A DNA stretch of 64,000 nucleotides from JALHST01 sp963798435 (GCA_963798435.1 CAWCTF010000002.1:186001-250000); one strand, 5' to 3'; positions 35,357 through 44,886 are shown, numbered from the stretch's first letter. Numbers and translations: made by a program. Notes: generated from the sequence alone by a model not told the origin.

Positions 35357-36214
35357 ATGATTTCGAAAGAACAGTTTCAGGTGGAGATTGATCGTATCAT
35401 TAAGAATGCCATTCGAGAGGATGTGGGCGATGGGGATCATAGTTCATTGGCTTGCATTCCGTTATCGGCTACTGGGCGGGCAAAACTTTTGGTAAAAGAC
35501 AATGGAATATTGGCAGGTGTCGATTTCGCAAAGCAGGTTTTTACCAATATCGACCCGGATCTGGAAATGGAAATTTTAATCGCGGACGGGAGCTCAATAA
35601 AATATGGGGATATTGCGTTCTTTATAAAAGGAAGCTCCCAGAGTATCTTAAAAGGGGAGCGTGTGGTATTGAATGCAATGCAACGAATGAGTGCCATAGC
35701 CACCAAAACCTACCGCTACGTTAAGCTTTTGGAGGGTACAGGGACAAAAATCCTCGATACGCGAAAGACTACACCAGGAATTCGTGCCTTGGAGAAATGG
35801 GCGGTCAAAATTGGTGGTGGGGAAAATCATCGATTTGCTTTATACGATATGATTATGTTAAAAGACAACCATATTGATTTTTCCGGAGGCATTACTCAGG
35901 CCATTGTGAACACACAGCACTATTTAAAAAATAATCATAAAGACTTAAAAATAATCGTAGAGGCGCGCAATCTTGACGAAGTTCGAGAAATACTCAGAGC
36001 TAAAGGAATCTATCGTATTCTTTTGGATAACTTCAACTATGACGACACACGTGCGGCTGTTGCATTGATTGGGAATCAATGTCTGACCGAATCATCAGGG
36101 GGCATCAATGAAACCACGCTCCGAAAATATGCCGAATGCGGGGTCGACTATATTTCATCAGGGGCCTTGACACATTCAATTTCTAGTATGGACCTGAGTC
36201 TTAAAGCGGTGTAG
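35357..36214 (+). CDS. nadC: nicotinate-nucleotide pyrophosphorylase (carboxylating)
   Basis: The enzyme (285 residues) converts quinolinate and PRPP to nicotinate mononucleotide in NAD synthesis. REDVGDGDHSS near residue 20, ILDTRKTTPGIRALEKWAV near 130, GGGENHR and LKDNHI are diagnostic quinolinate phosphoribosyltransferase motifs, and the C-terminal barrel ends VDYISSGALTHS. It is the first gene of a tight run: yihY begins at the next base, the DUF2147 gene overlaps yihY by 17 bases, and priA follows 14 bases later. Confidence 0.96.
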   Translation: MISKEQFQVEIDRIIKNAIREDVGDGDHSSLACIPLSATGRAKLLVKDNGILAGVDFAKQVFTNIDPDLEMEILIADGSSIKYGDIAFFIKGSSQSILKGERVVLNAMQRMSAIATKTYRYVKLLEGTGTKILDTRKTTPGIRALEKWAVKIGGGENHRFALYDMIMLKDNHIDFSGGITQAIVNTQHYLKNNHKDLKIIVEARNLDEVREILRAKGIYRILLDNFNYDDTRAAVALIGNQCLTESSGGINETTLRKYAECGVDYISSGALTHSISSMDLSLKAV

Positions 36215-37198
36215 ATGTCAGCAGAAATCGAGAAGAAAGTCGAGAAAATACCAATAATAAATTGGGTGGCAAGACTTTTAAAAAAGATAAAATTGCGTGC
36301 ATTTGAGGGGCTTTCACTTTACGATCTAATTGAAATGTATTTTTTTGGAATCGTACAAGGCACACTTTCCATACGGGCAAGTGCCATTTCCTTTAGTATT
36401 TTTTTGGCATTGTTCCCGTTATTGATTTTCTTATTGACCCTCGTGCCCTTTATAATTCCATATGTTAAAGTTGGGAATGCCAATTTTGATGCACAATTTT
36501 TGATGTTCCTAGAATCATTTTTGCCGACCGCCACCGGCGATTATTTTGGTGAAATCTATCAACAGATCCAAGCGCAGGAACGGGGAGACCTTTGGTCTTC
36601 GATCTTGGCATTCATTACGTCTATTTTTTTAATGACTAATGGGGTTAATGCCATTTTCGGTGGTTTTGAAAATTCGTACCACGTTAATTTAAACCGTAAT
36701 TTTTTTAGACAATATGCGTATGCGATGGGAATCGGACTGATATTATCGATACTACTTATTATTGGTGCAGTGGTATTCGTCTATTTAGAATTCTATACCC
36801 AAAAAGTGTATAGTGATTTTTTCATGAAAGCCTATGGCATCGTCTTGGAAAAAGACGATATTTATTTATTAAAGATAATAAAAGTGCTCTTTTTTCTACT
36901 TCTTTCCTATCTAACAACAGCTATTTTGTATTATTTTGGAACTGCACGAAGCCACTCCAAGTTCTTTTCGGTAGGTGCCCTTATGACGACCATTCTATTT
37001 ACGCTCACTTCGTACCTTTTTGGTATCTATGTTGATAAAATTGCTACCTATAACGAATTATATGGGGCCTTGGGCGGATTGTTGATTTTATTAGTGTTCA
37101 TTTGGTTAAATTCCAATATATTGCTACTTGGATTTGAGTTGAATGCCACCTTGAATTCACTGCGAAAAACCTACTTAAAAAATGAGGAAGAAGGGTAG
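36215..37198 (+). CDS. YihY/BrkB family inner-membrane protein
   Basis: The protein (327 residues) has about six membrane segments. The first comes after a cytoplasmic N-terminus of about 45 residues and RASAISFSIFLALFPLLIFL is the conserved entry of the BrkB/YihY family. The FLMTNGVNAIFGGFENSYHV block and the C-terminal YGALGGLLILLVFIWLNSNI are also typical. The family is widespread but poorly understood: roles in virulence, sulphoquinovose export and lipid handling have been proposed for members. It starts one base after the nadC stop, so it is co-translated with nadC. Confidence 0.9.
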   Translation: MSAEIEKKVEKIPIINWVARLLKKIKLRAFEGLSLYDLIEMYFFGIVQGTLSIRASAISFSIFLALFPLLIFLLTLVPFIIPYVKVGNANFDAQFLMFLESFLPTATGDYFGEIYQQIQAQERGDLWSSILAFITSIFLMTNGVNAIFGGFENSYHVNLNRNFFRQYAYAMGIGLILSILLIIGAVVFVYLEFYTQKVYSDFFMKAYGIVLEKDDIYLLKIIKVLFFLLLSYLTTAILYYFGTARSHSKFFSVGALMTTILFTLTSYLFGIYVDKIATYNELYGALGGLLILLVFIWLNSNILLLGFELNATLNSLRKTYLKNEEEG

Positions 37199-37622
37199 TA
37201 TATTGATTTTTTGCCTGTTTATAGCAACAACAGGTGTGGTTTCCGCCCAAAGTATTTTCGGGGAATGGAAAACCATCGATGACCGAACGGGAAAGCCAAA
37301 GGCTGTTATCTCCATTTATGAAAAAGATGGACTCATGTACGGTCATGTCGTTAAGATTTTGGAAGCAGGCAAAGAAAATATGGTATGCTCTAAATGCGAT
37401 GGGGAAATGAAAAACGAACCAATTTTAGGGATGACCATTATCGATGGTGCCGAACACCATGGAAAGGGAATATATAAGGGTGATACACTTTTTGATCCGG
37501 AGCAGGCCATGACCTTTCGATGTAAAATTTGGTTGAACCCTGATAATGCCAATGAGCTTCGAGTACGAGGATATCTTGCATTTATATATCGAACACAGAC
37601 CTGGATACGCGTGCAAGGATAG
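37182..37622 (+). CDS. DUF2147 family secreted protein
   Basis: This 146-residue protein has a signal peptide (about 1-22, ending VVSAQ). The mature part starts with FGEWKTIDDRTGKPKAVISI, the DUF2147 opening motif, and continues with a cysteine pair CSKC near residue 67 and GYLAFIYRTQTWIRV at the end. These are lipocalin-like beta-barrels whose function is not established. The start lies 17 bases inside yihY, which implies translational coupling, and priA begins 14 bases after its stop. Confidence 0.88.
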   Translation: MRKKGSILIFCLFIATTGVVSAQSIFGEWKTIDDRTGKPKAVISIYEKDGLMYGHVVKILEAGKENMVCSKCDGEMKNEPILGMTIIDGAEHHGKGIYKGDTLFDPEQAMTFRCKIWLNPDNANELRVRGYLAFIYRTQTWIRVQG

Positions 37623-37636
37623 AAGGCAAAGGCACT

Positions 37637-40094
37637 ATGCAATATTTTATTCATGTTATTCTACCAATACCACTCGAAAAGCTTTTTACCTATCGAATTT
37701 CGGATGCCGAGGCACATTTTCTGCTTCCTGGAATGCGCGTGGCGGTCCCTTTCGGGAAATCCAAAATCTATACCGGCCTTGTATATGACGTACATACAGA
37801 AGCTCCCACGGTCTATGAAGCCAAGGAAATACATCAAATTTTAGACGACTATCCGATTGTCAACCAAGTTCAATTAGAACATTGGCACTGGATTGCAGAA
37901 TACTATATGTGTACCCTTGGCGAAGTTTTCAGAAGTGCCGATCCCTAGTGCCCTTTTGCTCGAAAGCGAAACATTGATTCTTAAGAATGAAAGGATTACA
38001 ATCGATGAAGCAGACCTCCAGGATGATGAATTTTTAGTCTATGAGGCGCTTGGCCATCAATCTTCGTTGAAGGTGCATGAGGTAGGTGCGATAATTGATC
38101 GCAAAAATGTACTTCCCGTACTCAATCGACTCCTTCTAAAGAATGTGATCGTTTTAAAGGAAGAAATCTATGAACAGTACAAACCCAAATTAGTACGTCA
38201 TGTAAAACTTGGACAGGCCTATTTCGAAGAAGCCAAACTAGAAGCCCTACTTGGCTCCATGTCCCGCGCACCCAAACAAAGTCAAGTCGTTCTGGCATTG
38301 TTCCAACTACAGGCGGCCACAAGAAAGCCAATAACAATCACTGACCTGGAGCTTTCAAGTGGAGGTTCAAAAGCCGTCATCAAATCCCTGATCGAGAAGG
38401 GCATTCTAGAGGAGTATCAGGTTAAGACGGATCGAGTGACCTATGAGGGTAATGCTGAAAATGAATCCCTTAAGGCATTGAATGCCTACCAGCAGAATGC
38501 CTTGGAAGTAATTACGGGCAGTTTTGAAAAAAATAAGGTAACGTTACTCCATGGTGTAACTTCATCCGGGAAGACCGAAGTGTATGTTGATTTGATTGAA
38601 AAGTGTATCAATTCAGGAAATCAGGTGCTTTATTTATTGCCCGAAATTGCATTGACAACCCAACTGATTACGAGATTACAGGAGTATTTTGGGGAGAAGG
38701 TTGCAGTATATCATTCCAGATATTCTGTGCATGAGCGCATTGAGGTATGGAATAATGTGCTTACAAAAAAGGCCAAGGCACAAATAGTGATTGGTGCCAG
38801 ATCTGCTTTGTTCCTGCCATTTTCTAAGCTTGGTCTGATCATTGTCGATGAGGAGCACGAGGGGTCTTTCAAACAGTTTGATCCTGCGCCTAGATATCAT
38901 GCACGGGATGCAGCCATTGTTCTTTCAAAACTTCATGACTGTAATATTTTATTGGGTTCGGCGACTCCTAGCATTGAAAGCTTTTACAATGTTCAGCTCG
39001 GAAAATATGGCTATGCCCAAATTGACCGTCGCTATGGCAATGTCCTGATGCCTGATATGGAGCTCGTTGATTTAAAAGAACAAAGGCGAAAACATAAAAT
39101 GAACGGACATTTTTCGGAGCGCTTGCAAGCTGAAATAAGGAATACCTTAGACCTAGGGGAACAGGTTATCCTATTTCAAAACCGCCGGGGATATGCGCCC
39201 GTTGTCGAATGTACCACCTGTGGGCATGCGCCACAGTGCCCGAATTGTGATGTTAGCCTGACCTATCACCAAAACAACAAACAACTTCGCTGCCATTATT
39301 GTGGCTACCATATGGCCTTACAAGAACGTTGTTTGGCTTGTGGTTGTGCGACCTTGGATACCAAGGGCTTTGGAACCGAGCAAGTAGAACAGGAATTACG
39401 GGAGCTTTTTCCGGAAGCTAGGGTAGGTAGAATGGATTTGGACACAACACGTGGAAAATTTGCCTATGAGAAAATTATTACGGCTTTTGAACACCAGGAA
39501 TTAGATGTGCTGGTAGGCACTCAAATGTTAAGCAAAGGGCTTGATTTCAGGAACGTGAATCTTGTTGGCATCATGAATGCAGACGCTCTTTTGAATTTTC
39601 CAGACTACAGGGCATATGAAAGAAGTTTTCAACTGTTGACCCAGGTCGCCGGTAGGGCAGGGCGTACCAAAAAAAGAGGCAGGGTAATCATCCAAACATA
39701 TAATCCACAGCATCAGATTTTGATACAGGTGGCTGGAGGCGATTTTGCAAATATGTATAAAGAACAGGTATATGAACGGGAACAGTTTAAGTATCCTCCG
39801 ATCAACAGAATAATTAAAATCACTTTTAAGCACAAGGATTATAATAAACTGAACGAAGCCACCGATTGGTTTGCCAAGTCGTTGCGAAATGTATGGAAAG
39901 GAGACGTTCTTGGACCTGAATTTCCCGCTGTAGCGCGCATTCGAAATCAATTTTTAAAAAACATCCTTATAAAGATTCCAATGAGTGGGTCATTGCATAA
40001 AACTAAAAATAGCATTAAAAGGATCGAAAAATCCTTCAATGCTATTTCCCACTTTAAAAGTGTACGCGTAATCTACAATGTAGATCACATATAA
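37637..40094 (+). pseudogene. priA: primosomal protein N' (PriA helicase), one-base frameshift
   Basis: The first frame opens at 37637 and stops at 37948, covering the 3'-end DNA-binding domain up to TLGEVFRSA. The rest lies in the next frame from IPSALLLESET onward and ends at 40094. It has Walker A VTSSGKTEVY, DEEHEGSFKQ (motif II), a Zn module with eight cysteines between about 39211 and 39345 (CTTCG, CPNC, CHYC, CLACGC), and the helicase motif QVAGRAGR. Removing one base at 37938-37940 (AGTGCCGATCCC) would give one frame of 818 residues, the usual PriA length. PriA restarts stalled forks, so a real knockout would be costly. A shorter product starting at an internal ATG (37893) would lack most of the DNA-binding domain. 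Confidence 0.88.
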
Positions 40095-40101
40095 ATAAAC
40101 A

Positions 40102-40794
40102 CTATACGTTGCTCAATGCTTCGGCCAGTTCAGTCTTCTTATTGCGGCTCAAAGGAATAGACCTTCCGCTCACTTCGACATTCTTACTGTTGAATTTCTC
40201 GACTTTCTCCAAATTGATAATATACGATTTGTGAATGCGCAAGAACTTTTCCTCTGGCAATTGTTTTTCAAACGATTTCATTGTTGATAAAATAACGATA
40301 TTCGCTTCGTCGGTTACCAACTTGATGTAATCTCCTAGGGCTTCGATCCACTTAATATCATTGAGGATCACTTTTCGCTTTTTAAGATTACTTTTTACAA
40401 AGATATGCTCTTCATCCTCATCGACCCTATGCATTTGCTCAAATTTGGCAACCGCCCTTTTGACAGAAGCATCAAAACGGGCCATGGTAATAGGCTTGTG
40501 CAAATAGTCTGTTACATCATAGTCGAACGCTTTAAGGGCATAATCGGGTTTTCCGGTTATCAAGATTACTTGCGGACTGTTTTCAAGTGATTCGAGTAGG
40601 TCGAATCCATTGATAATAGGCATTTCGACGTCAAGAAAAATAAGATCGATCTCATTGTTTTTAATGCCATTCTTTGCCTCGATAGCGTTACTGTATTCGG
40701 CCACCATAGCTAGGTTCGGGTGGTTGTTGACCAGTTTCGCAACTGCCATACGTTGCATAGACGAATCGTCAACAATAATACTTCTTAATTTCAT
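40102..40794 (-). CDS. LytTR-family response regulator
   Basis: The product has 230 residues. A receiver domain (1-120) carries the acidic pair in IIVDDSS, the phosphoacceptor Asp55 in LIFLDVEMP and the lysine in YLHKPI. The C-terminal LytTR DNA-binding domain (about 130-228) has IFVKSNLKKRKV, IKWIEALGDYIKL and FLRIHKSYIIN. No histidine kinase gene is adjacent, so its partner is elsewhere. The gene ends 8 bases from the end of priA (convergent) and is divergent from rpsF over a 233-base AT-rich region. Confidence 0.92.
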   Translation of the reverse strand: MKLRSIIVDDSSMQRMAVAKLVNNHPNLAMVAEYSNAIEAKNGIKNNEIDLIFLDVEMPIINGFDLLESLENSPQVILITGKPDYALKAFDYDVTDYLHKPITMARFDASVKRAVAKFEQMHRVDEDEEHIFVKSNLKKRKVILNDIKWIEALGDYIKLVTDEANIVILSTMKSFEKQLPEEKFLRIHKSYIINLEKVEKFNSKNVEVSGRSIPLSRNKKTELAEALSNV

Positions 40795-40973
40795 AAATGG
40801 GTTGATTTGTGGGGTTAAATCATCGACAAATTACCGAAAATTTGCATTGAACTACAATAAAAGTTGTAAACATTGCAAGGTATCCTGTGTAATTGGTAAA
40901 TGATCATTAGTTAAGATTTGGTTAAGTTCATTTTTATGAATGTTTTAGCTATAACGAAGAAATTTCCGTTTTC

Positions 40974-41004
40974 TTGTAAATAGTCGTAAATATTATTACT
41001 TTTG
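40974..41004 (+). promoter_or_regulatory. promoter of the rpsF-rpsR-rplI operon
   Basis: TTG at 40974-40976 and TACTTTTG at 40997-41004 are 20 bases apart, a good Bacteroidota promoter. The leader before the rpsF ATG (41028) would be about 20 bases. Confidence 0.65.
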
Positions 41005-41027
41005 CGATCCTAAAAAGATAGATTAAT

Positions 41028-41369
41028 ATGAACCATTACGAAACTGTTTTCATTTTGAATCCCGTTCTATCTGATGTACAGATAGAGGAAACAGTTAAGA
41101 AATTCGAGGATTTCTTAATTAACAATGGCGCCAAGATGGTGGCCAAAGAGAATTGGGGCCTAAAAAAATTGGCGTATCCCATTCAACATAAAAAAAGTGG
41201 TTTTTACCATTTGTTCGAATTTGCCTCTCCCGGGGAAACGGTCGGTCCTTATGAACAAGAGTTCAAAAGGGATGAGCGCATCATGCGTTTTTTGACCGTA
41301 AAACTTGATAAGCACGCCGTGGCTTGGGCTGAAAAAAGAAGAAACCGATCAAAAACCGCTAAAGCATAG
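41028..41369 (+). CDS. rpsF: 30S ribosomal protein S6
   Basis: The protein has 113 residues beginning MNHYETVFILNPVLSDVQIE, with KKLAYPIQHKKSGFYHLFEF in the middle and RIMRFLTVKLDKHAVAWAEK near the end, all typical of S6. It binds S18 and 16S rRNA in the platform of the small subunit. It is the first gene of rpsF-rpsR-rplI, with 5 bases to rpsR. The operon ends in a strong terminator. Confidence 0.97.
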   Translation: MNHYETVFILNPVLSDVQIEETVKKFEDFLINNGAKMVAKENWGLKKLAYPIQHKKSGFYHLFEFASPGETVGPYEQEFKRDERIMRFLTVKLDKHAVAWAEKRRNRSKTAKA

Positions 41370-41374
41370 ATAGT

Positions 41375-41671
41375 ATGGCAACGATAGAACAACAAGCAAA
41401 AGGTAAAAAGGATGGAGATGTCAGATATCTAACCCCTTTGAATATTGAGACCAATACGAAAAAGAAATATTGCCGTTTCAAAAAATCAGGTATTAAGTAC
41501 GTAGATTATAAGGATCCCGATTTCTTGATGAAGCTGGTAAATGAACAAGGTAAACTATTGCCACGAAGACTCACAGGTACTTCCTTGAAATTTCAGCGCA
41601 AAGTTGCCCAAGCGGTTAAACGGGCAAGACACTTGGCTTTAATGCCCTACGTAGGGGATTTATTAAAATAA
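41375..41671 (+). CDS. rpsR: 30S ribosomal protein S18
   Basis: The protein has 98 residues, a little longer than E. coli S18 because of an N-terminal stretch (MATIEQQAKGKKDGDVRYLT). The conserved KKYCRFKKSGIKYVDYKDPD and RLTGTSLKFQRKVAQAVKRA with RHLALMPYV identify it. It forms a heterodimer with S6. It begins 5 bases after rpsF and lies 12 bases before rplI. Confidence 0.97.
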   Translation: MATIEQQAKGKKDGDVRYLTPLNIETNTKKKYCRFKKSGIKYVDYKDPDFLMKLVNEQGKLLPRRLTGTSLKFQRKVAQAVKRARHLALMPYVGDLLK

Positions 41672-41683
41672 AAGAAACGGACC

Positions 41684-42136
41684 ATGGAACTTATATTAAA
41701 GGAAGACGTTCAAAACCTAGGTTTTAAGGACGATTTAGTAAATGTGAAGAACGGATACGGAAGAAATTTCCTGATTCCGCAAGGCTTGGCTTCGTTGGCA
41801 ACTCCATCAGCCAAAAAGGTGTTGGCGGAGAATCTTAAGCAAAGGGCCCACAAGGAGAAGAAAATCGTAGATGCCGCCAAGAAAACTGCTGAGGCTTTGA
41901 AAGCGCTTGAATTGAAAATAGCTGCTAAAACAGGTGCGGGGGATAAACTTTTCGGATCTGTGACAACGATTGACTTGGCCGCCGCTTTAGAGAAGGAAGG
42001 ACATGCTATTGATAAGAAATTCATTAGCATTCAAGGAGGGGCGGTTAAAAGAACCGGCCCTTACAATGCACAGATACGATTGCATAGGGATGTTTTGGTC
42101 GACTTTGGCTTTGAAGTTGTAGCTGAACCAAAATAG
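41684..42136 (+). CDS. rplI: 50S ribosomal protein L9
   Basis: The protein (150 residues) has the N-terminal domain MELILKEDVQNLGFKDDLVN with VKNGYGRNFLIPQGLA. A long lysine-rich helix and a C-terminal domain (AKTGAGDKLFGSVTTIDLAA) follow. L9 binds 23S rRNA near domain V and extends from the ribosome surface. It is the last gene of the operon, followed 19 bases later by a strong terminator. Confidence 0.97.
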   Translation: MELILKEDVQNLGFKDDLVNVKNGYGRNFLIPQGLASLATPSAKKVLAENLKQRAHKEKKIVDAAKKTAEALKALELKIAAKTGAGDKLFGSVTTIDLAAALEKEGHAIDKKFISIQGGAVKRTGPYNAQIRLHRDVLVDFGFEVVAEPK

Positions 42137-42155
42137 TTTTTCTAGTTCAATATAG

Positions 42156-42195
42156 AACCGCCCATCTTTTTATTTTTAAAAGAGGGCGGTTTTTT
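42156..42195 (+). terminator. intrinsic terminator after rplI
   Basis: AACCGCCC (42156-42163) pairs with GGGCGGTT (42184-42191). The inner arms ATCTTTT and AAAAGAG extend the stem, and the T-run continues to about 42195. A strong, long hairpin 20 bases after the rplI stop. Confidence 0.9.
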
Positions 42196-42283
42196 GCTGC
42201 CAAAGATTACTCAAGAGGCGCATTAATAATTAACTCTTTTGAATATTCGATTCCCCAAAATACGTTAAAAACGTTCAGAAAAA

Positions 42284-42766
42284 TTGAAATATACCCGACT
42301 TACAAAGCAACAATTTGAGGAACTTCATCAAGAATTCATCAACTTTTTGGCCACGCAATCGATTACCCATAACGAATGGCGTTCTTTAAAAAAGAACCAA
42401 CCGCAAATCGCCGAGGAAGAACTTGATGTTTTTAGTGACCTGGTTTGGGAAGGTGTATTGTCTAAGGTGTCATACTTGGAAAACATTTCATCCCAGCATA
42501 TGCACTTGTTCTATTTGACAAAGAAGGAAATGAAACTTTTTTCGGTGAAGGTCATGAACCCCAATATTGATTTGACCACAAAATCAGGCTTTGAATGGTT
42601 CAAAAAAAATTGGCAATCTGACTACATCGAGTACCTGACTGCATCAAAGGCCTATTCTGTTGATCCGAACTTAGATAAGTTCAGACTAATACAACAAGGT
42701 GCCTTGATAACCAAAGGTGATCTATACCAATGGTTCGAAACGATGATCGATGATCAGAAATCATAA
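42284..42766 (+). CDS. DUF6495 family protein
   Basis: The protein has 160 residues, no signal peptide and no membrane segment. The N-terminus KYTRLTKQQFEELHQEFINF and the central AEEELDVFSDLVWEGVLSKV are typical of a small family restricted to Bacteroidota. I take the TTG at 42284 as start, because the block beginning KYTRLTK belongs to the family and no ATG lies in frame before it. Function unknown. It sits between rplI and hisS and is monocistronic or linked to hisS, from which a separate promoter (42857-42888) divides it. Confidence 0.85.
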   Translation: MKYTRLTKQQFEELHQEFINFLATQSITHNEWRSLKKNQPQIAEEELDVFSDLVWEGVLSKVSYLENISSQHMHLFYLTKKEMKLFSVKVMNPNIDLTTKSGFEWFKKNWQSDYIEYLTASKAYSVDPNLDKFRLIQQGALITKGDLYQWFETMIDDQKS

Positions 42767-42856
42767 CAACAATGTATTTCAGGCTTTAATTTTAATTTTC
42801 TAAGGCCCTAAATTTATCACAATAGTTCAAATGACGGCAAATGTTGCCCGCCCTCC

Positions 42857-42888
42857 TTTGGAAGGGATAGAGGGGAGGCCTATATTTG
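42857..42888 (+). promoter_or_regulatory. Bacteroidota-type promoter of hisS
   Basis: TTTG at 42857-42860 is followed after 20 bases by TATATTTG at 42881-42888, a full consensus match. The leader before the hisS ATG (42905) would be about 13 bases. Confidence 0.75.
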
Positions 42889-42904
42889 CATTAGAAAAAG
42901 ACCA

Positions 42905-44281
42905 ATGGCACAAAAACCGAGCATACCAAAGGGGACAAGGGATTTTTCCCCTTCTGAAATCGCTAAGCGCACCTATATTCAGGACATTGTTAGGAAGAAT
43001 TTTGAATTATTTGGTTTTCAGCCGATTGAAACACCGTCGTTCGAGAATTCTGAGACCCTTATGGGGAAATATGGCGACGAGGGTGATCGGTTAATTTTTA
43101 AGATACTGAATTCAGGGGATTATTTAGCGAAGGTAGATGGTATTACCTACACGTCTAAGAATAGTGCAACACTTACTCCAAAGATTTCTGAAAAGGCCCT
43201 ACGATATGATTTAACGGTCCCTTTTGCACGCTATGTGGTCATGCATCAAAACGAACTGGATTTTCCATTCAAACGCTATCAGATTCAGCCAGTTTGGAGG
43301 GCAGACCGACCACAAAAAGGTCGTTTCCGTGAGTTTTTTCAATGTGATGCAGATGTAGTCGGGGCCAATTCACTTTTGCAAGAAGTAGAATTCATCCAAC
43401 TATACGATGCTGTTTTTGAAGCACTTTCCTTACCGGGGATCACCATAAAGTTGAACAATCGTAAAATTCTGGCCGGAATCGCCGAGGTCATAGGTGCAAA
43501 ACAACATTTGGTCGATTTTACCGTAGCCTTGGATAAATTAGATAAAATCGGGAAGGTAGGTGTAGAAACAGAAATGTTGGAAAAAGGAATTTCAGAGGCC
43601 GCAATTCAAAAGGCGGCACCGCTTTTCTCATTGTCAGGCAACAATTTTGAGCAACTAAATACCCTTAAGGAACTTCTGATCGATTCACCGGAAGGAACAC
43701 AAGGGGTAGAAGAACTTTCATTTATTCTAAAACGTATCCAGGAAGTTGGACTTCGGTCGGCCAACCTTGCTATTGATGTTACTTTGGCACGCGGACTCAA
43801 CTACTATACGGGGACCATCTTCGAGGTAGCAGCGCCCAAGGAAGTAGACATGGGATCAATAGGAGGGGGAGGAAGGTATGACGACCTCACTGGTATTTTT
43901 GGGCTTAAAGATGTTAGTGGGGTTGGCGTCTCATTCGGATTGGATCGCATCTATCTGGTTTTGGAAGAATTGGCACTTTTCCCTAAGACGATCGATCAAT
44001 ATCTACAGGTTCTTTGCTTGAATTTCGGAGAGCAGGAGGCATTGACCTCCTTAAAATTGGCTACCAAACTCAGAAGGTTAGGAATAAAAACCGATGTTTA
44101 TCCCACTGAAGCGAAGATTCAAAAACAACTTAAATATGCAAATAACCGTTGCGTACCCTATGTAATCTTTATTGGGGAAAAAGAGGTAAATGAAAATAAA
44201 TTCGTTGTGAAGAATATGGCTCAAGGAAGCCAAAAAACGTATAGTTTGGATGCTCCGGGCGATTTTCAAAAAGACTTATAA
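42905..44281 (+). CDS. hisS: histidyl-tRNA synthetase
   Basis: The synthetase has 458 residues. KPSIPKGTRDFSPSEIAKRT at the N-terminus and class II motifs are visible: motif 2 RYQIQPVWRADRPQKGRFREF (near 123), and the histidine-binding LARGLNYYTGTIFE and GGGRYDDLTGIFG blocks. A C-terminal anticodon-binding domain follows from about residue 360. Length is typical for the longer Bacteroidota form. The 3' end overlaps the convergent NUDIX gene by 6 bases. Confidence 0.97.
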   Translation: MAQKPSIPKGTRDFSPSEIAKRTYIQDIVRKNFELFGFQPIETPSFENSETLMGKYGDEGDRLIFKILNSGDYLAKVDGITYTSKNSATLTPKISEKALRYDLTVPFARYVVMHQNELDFPFKRYQIQPVWRADRPQKGRFREFFQCDADVVGANSLLQEVEFIQLYDAVFEALSLPGITIKLNNRKILAGIAEVIGAKQHLVDFTVALDKLDKIGKVGVETEMLEKGISEAAIQKAAPLFSLSGNNFEQLNTLKELLIDSPEGTQGVEELSFILKRIQEVGLRSANLAIDVTLARGLNYYTGTIFEVAAPKEVDMGSIGGGGRYDDLTGIFGLKDVSGVGVSFGLDRIYLVLEELALFPKTIDQYLQVLCLNFGEQEALTSLKLATKLRRLGIKTDVYPTEAKIQKQLKYANNRCVPYVIFIGEKEVNENKFVVKNMAQGSQKTYSLDAPGDFQKDL

Positions 44282-44824
44282 ACAGGCTTTTATCGCCTTG
44301 ATAATTGTTTTGTAATACGGGGTACCATGTGGTACATATTTTTTAAGATTGGCCATGCCCCATGTTTCCTCAGCAAATTGTGTAATTGGAATTAATTTCA
44401 ATGCAGCCACCTCACTATCCTGCTTTTGAAGATCTTGTAATGGTACCTTTAGTTCGGATATGAATGTATGATGAAATTCGCAGTCATTCAACCCATTCGC
44501 GTGGAGATGAACCCCTTTGAAAACCCCAATTTTTTGGAGGTCACTTGCCGTTATCTTAAGTCCGATTTCCTCCGAAACCTCACGTAGGGCTGAAACTTCG
44601 ATTTTCTCTCCGGCCCCGATATGACCAGCTACCGAAACATCCCATAAAAGGGGATGGGTATCCTTATTCTTGGCCCTTTGCTGTAAAAGTATTTTTCCAT
44701 TTTTTGTGTAGAACCAAATATGCACCGTTGGATGGAACAGCCCTAAGTAATGTGCCTCTGATTTAAGGAGGGTTTTCCCAGTACTATTTCCATAAGCATC
44801 GAGGATGTCAACTAATTCATCCAT
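44276..44824 (-). CDS. NUDIX hydrolase
   Basis: The protein has 182 residues. The Nudix box is near residues 70-92 (GHIGAGEKIEVSALREVSEE, then IGL), with the G-x5-E-x7-R-E-x2-E-E pattern intact. The N-terminal half (IWFYTKNGKILLQQRAKNKD) resembles the isopentenyl-diphosphate isomerase/YfcD subgroup, and WDVSVAGH matches that group too. The substrate is uncertain; the subgroup includes both isomerases and nucleotide-diphosphate hydrolases. It converges with hisS and has 62 bases to the M42 peptidase start on the same strand. Confidence 0.88.
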   Translation of the reverse strand: MDELVDILDAYGNSTGKTLLKSEAHYLGLFHPTVHIWFYTKNGKILLQQRAKNKDTHPLLWDVSVAGHIGAGEKIEVSALREVSEEIGLKITASDLQKIGVFKGVHLHANGLNDCEFHHTFISELKVPLQDLQKQDSEVAALKLIPITQFAEETWGMANLKKYVPHGTPYYKTIIKAIKACL

Positions 44825-44886
44825 AGGATTATGAGTGTTAATATTCCTGCATCCTCCTTTTAAAAAGCTAGGAATTTCTATAGTGT

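Noticed and set aside
37893..37950. ATG at 37893 as the true priA start
   Set aside because: It would remove most of the 3'-end DNA-binding domain, while the upstream frame encodes that domain with good conservation. A frameshift fits better.
42831..43094. 87-codon frame over the start of hisS
   Set aside because: It overlaps hisS and its promoter in another frame.
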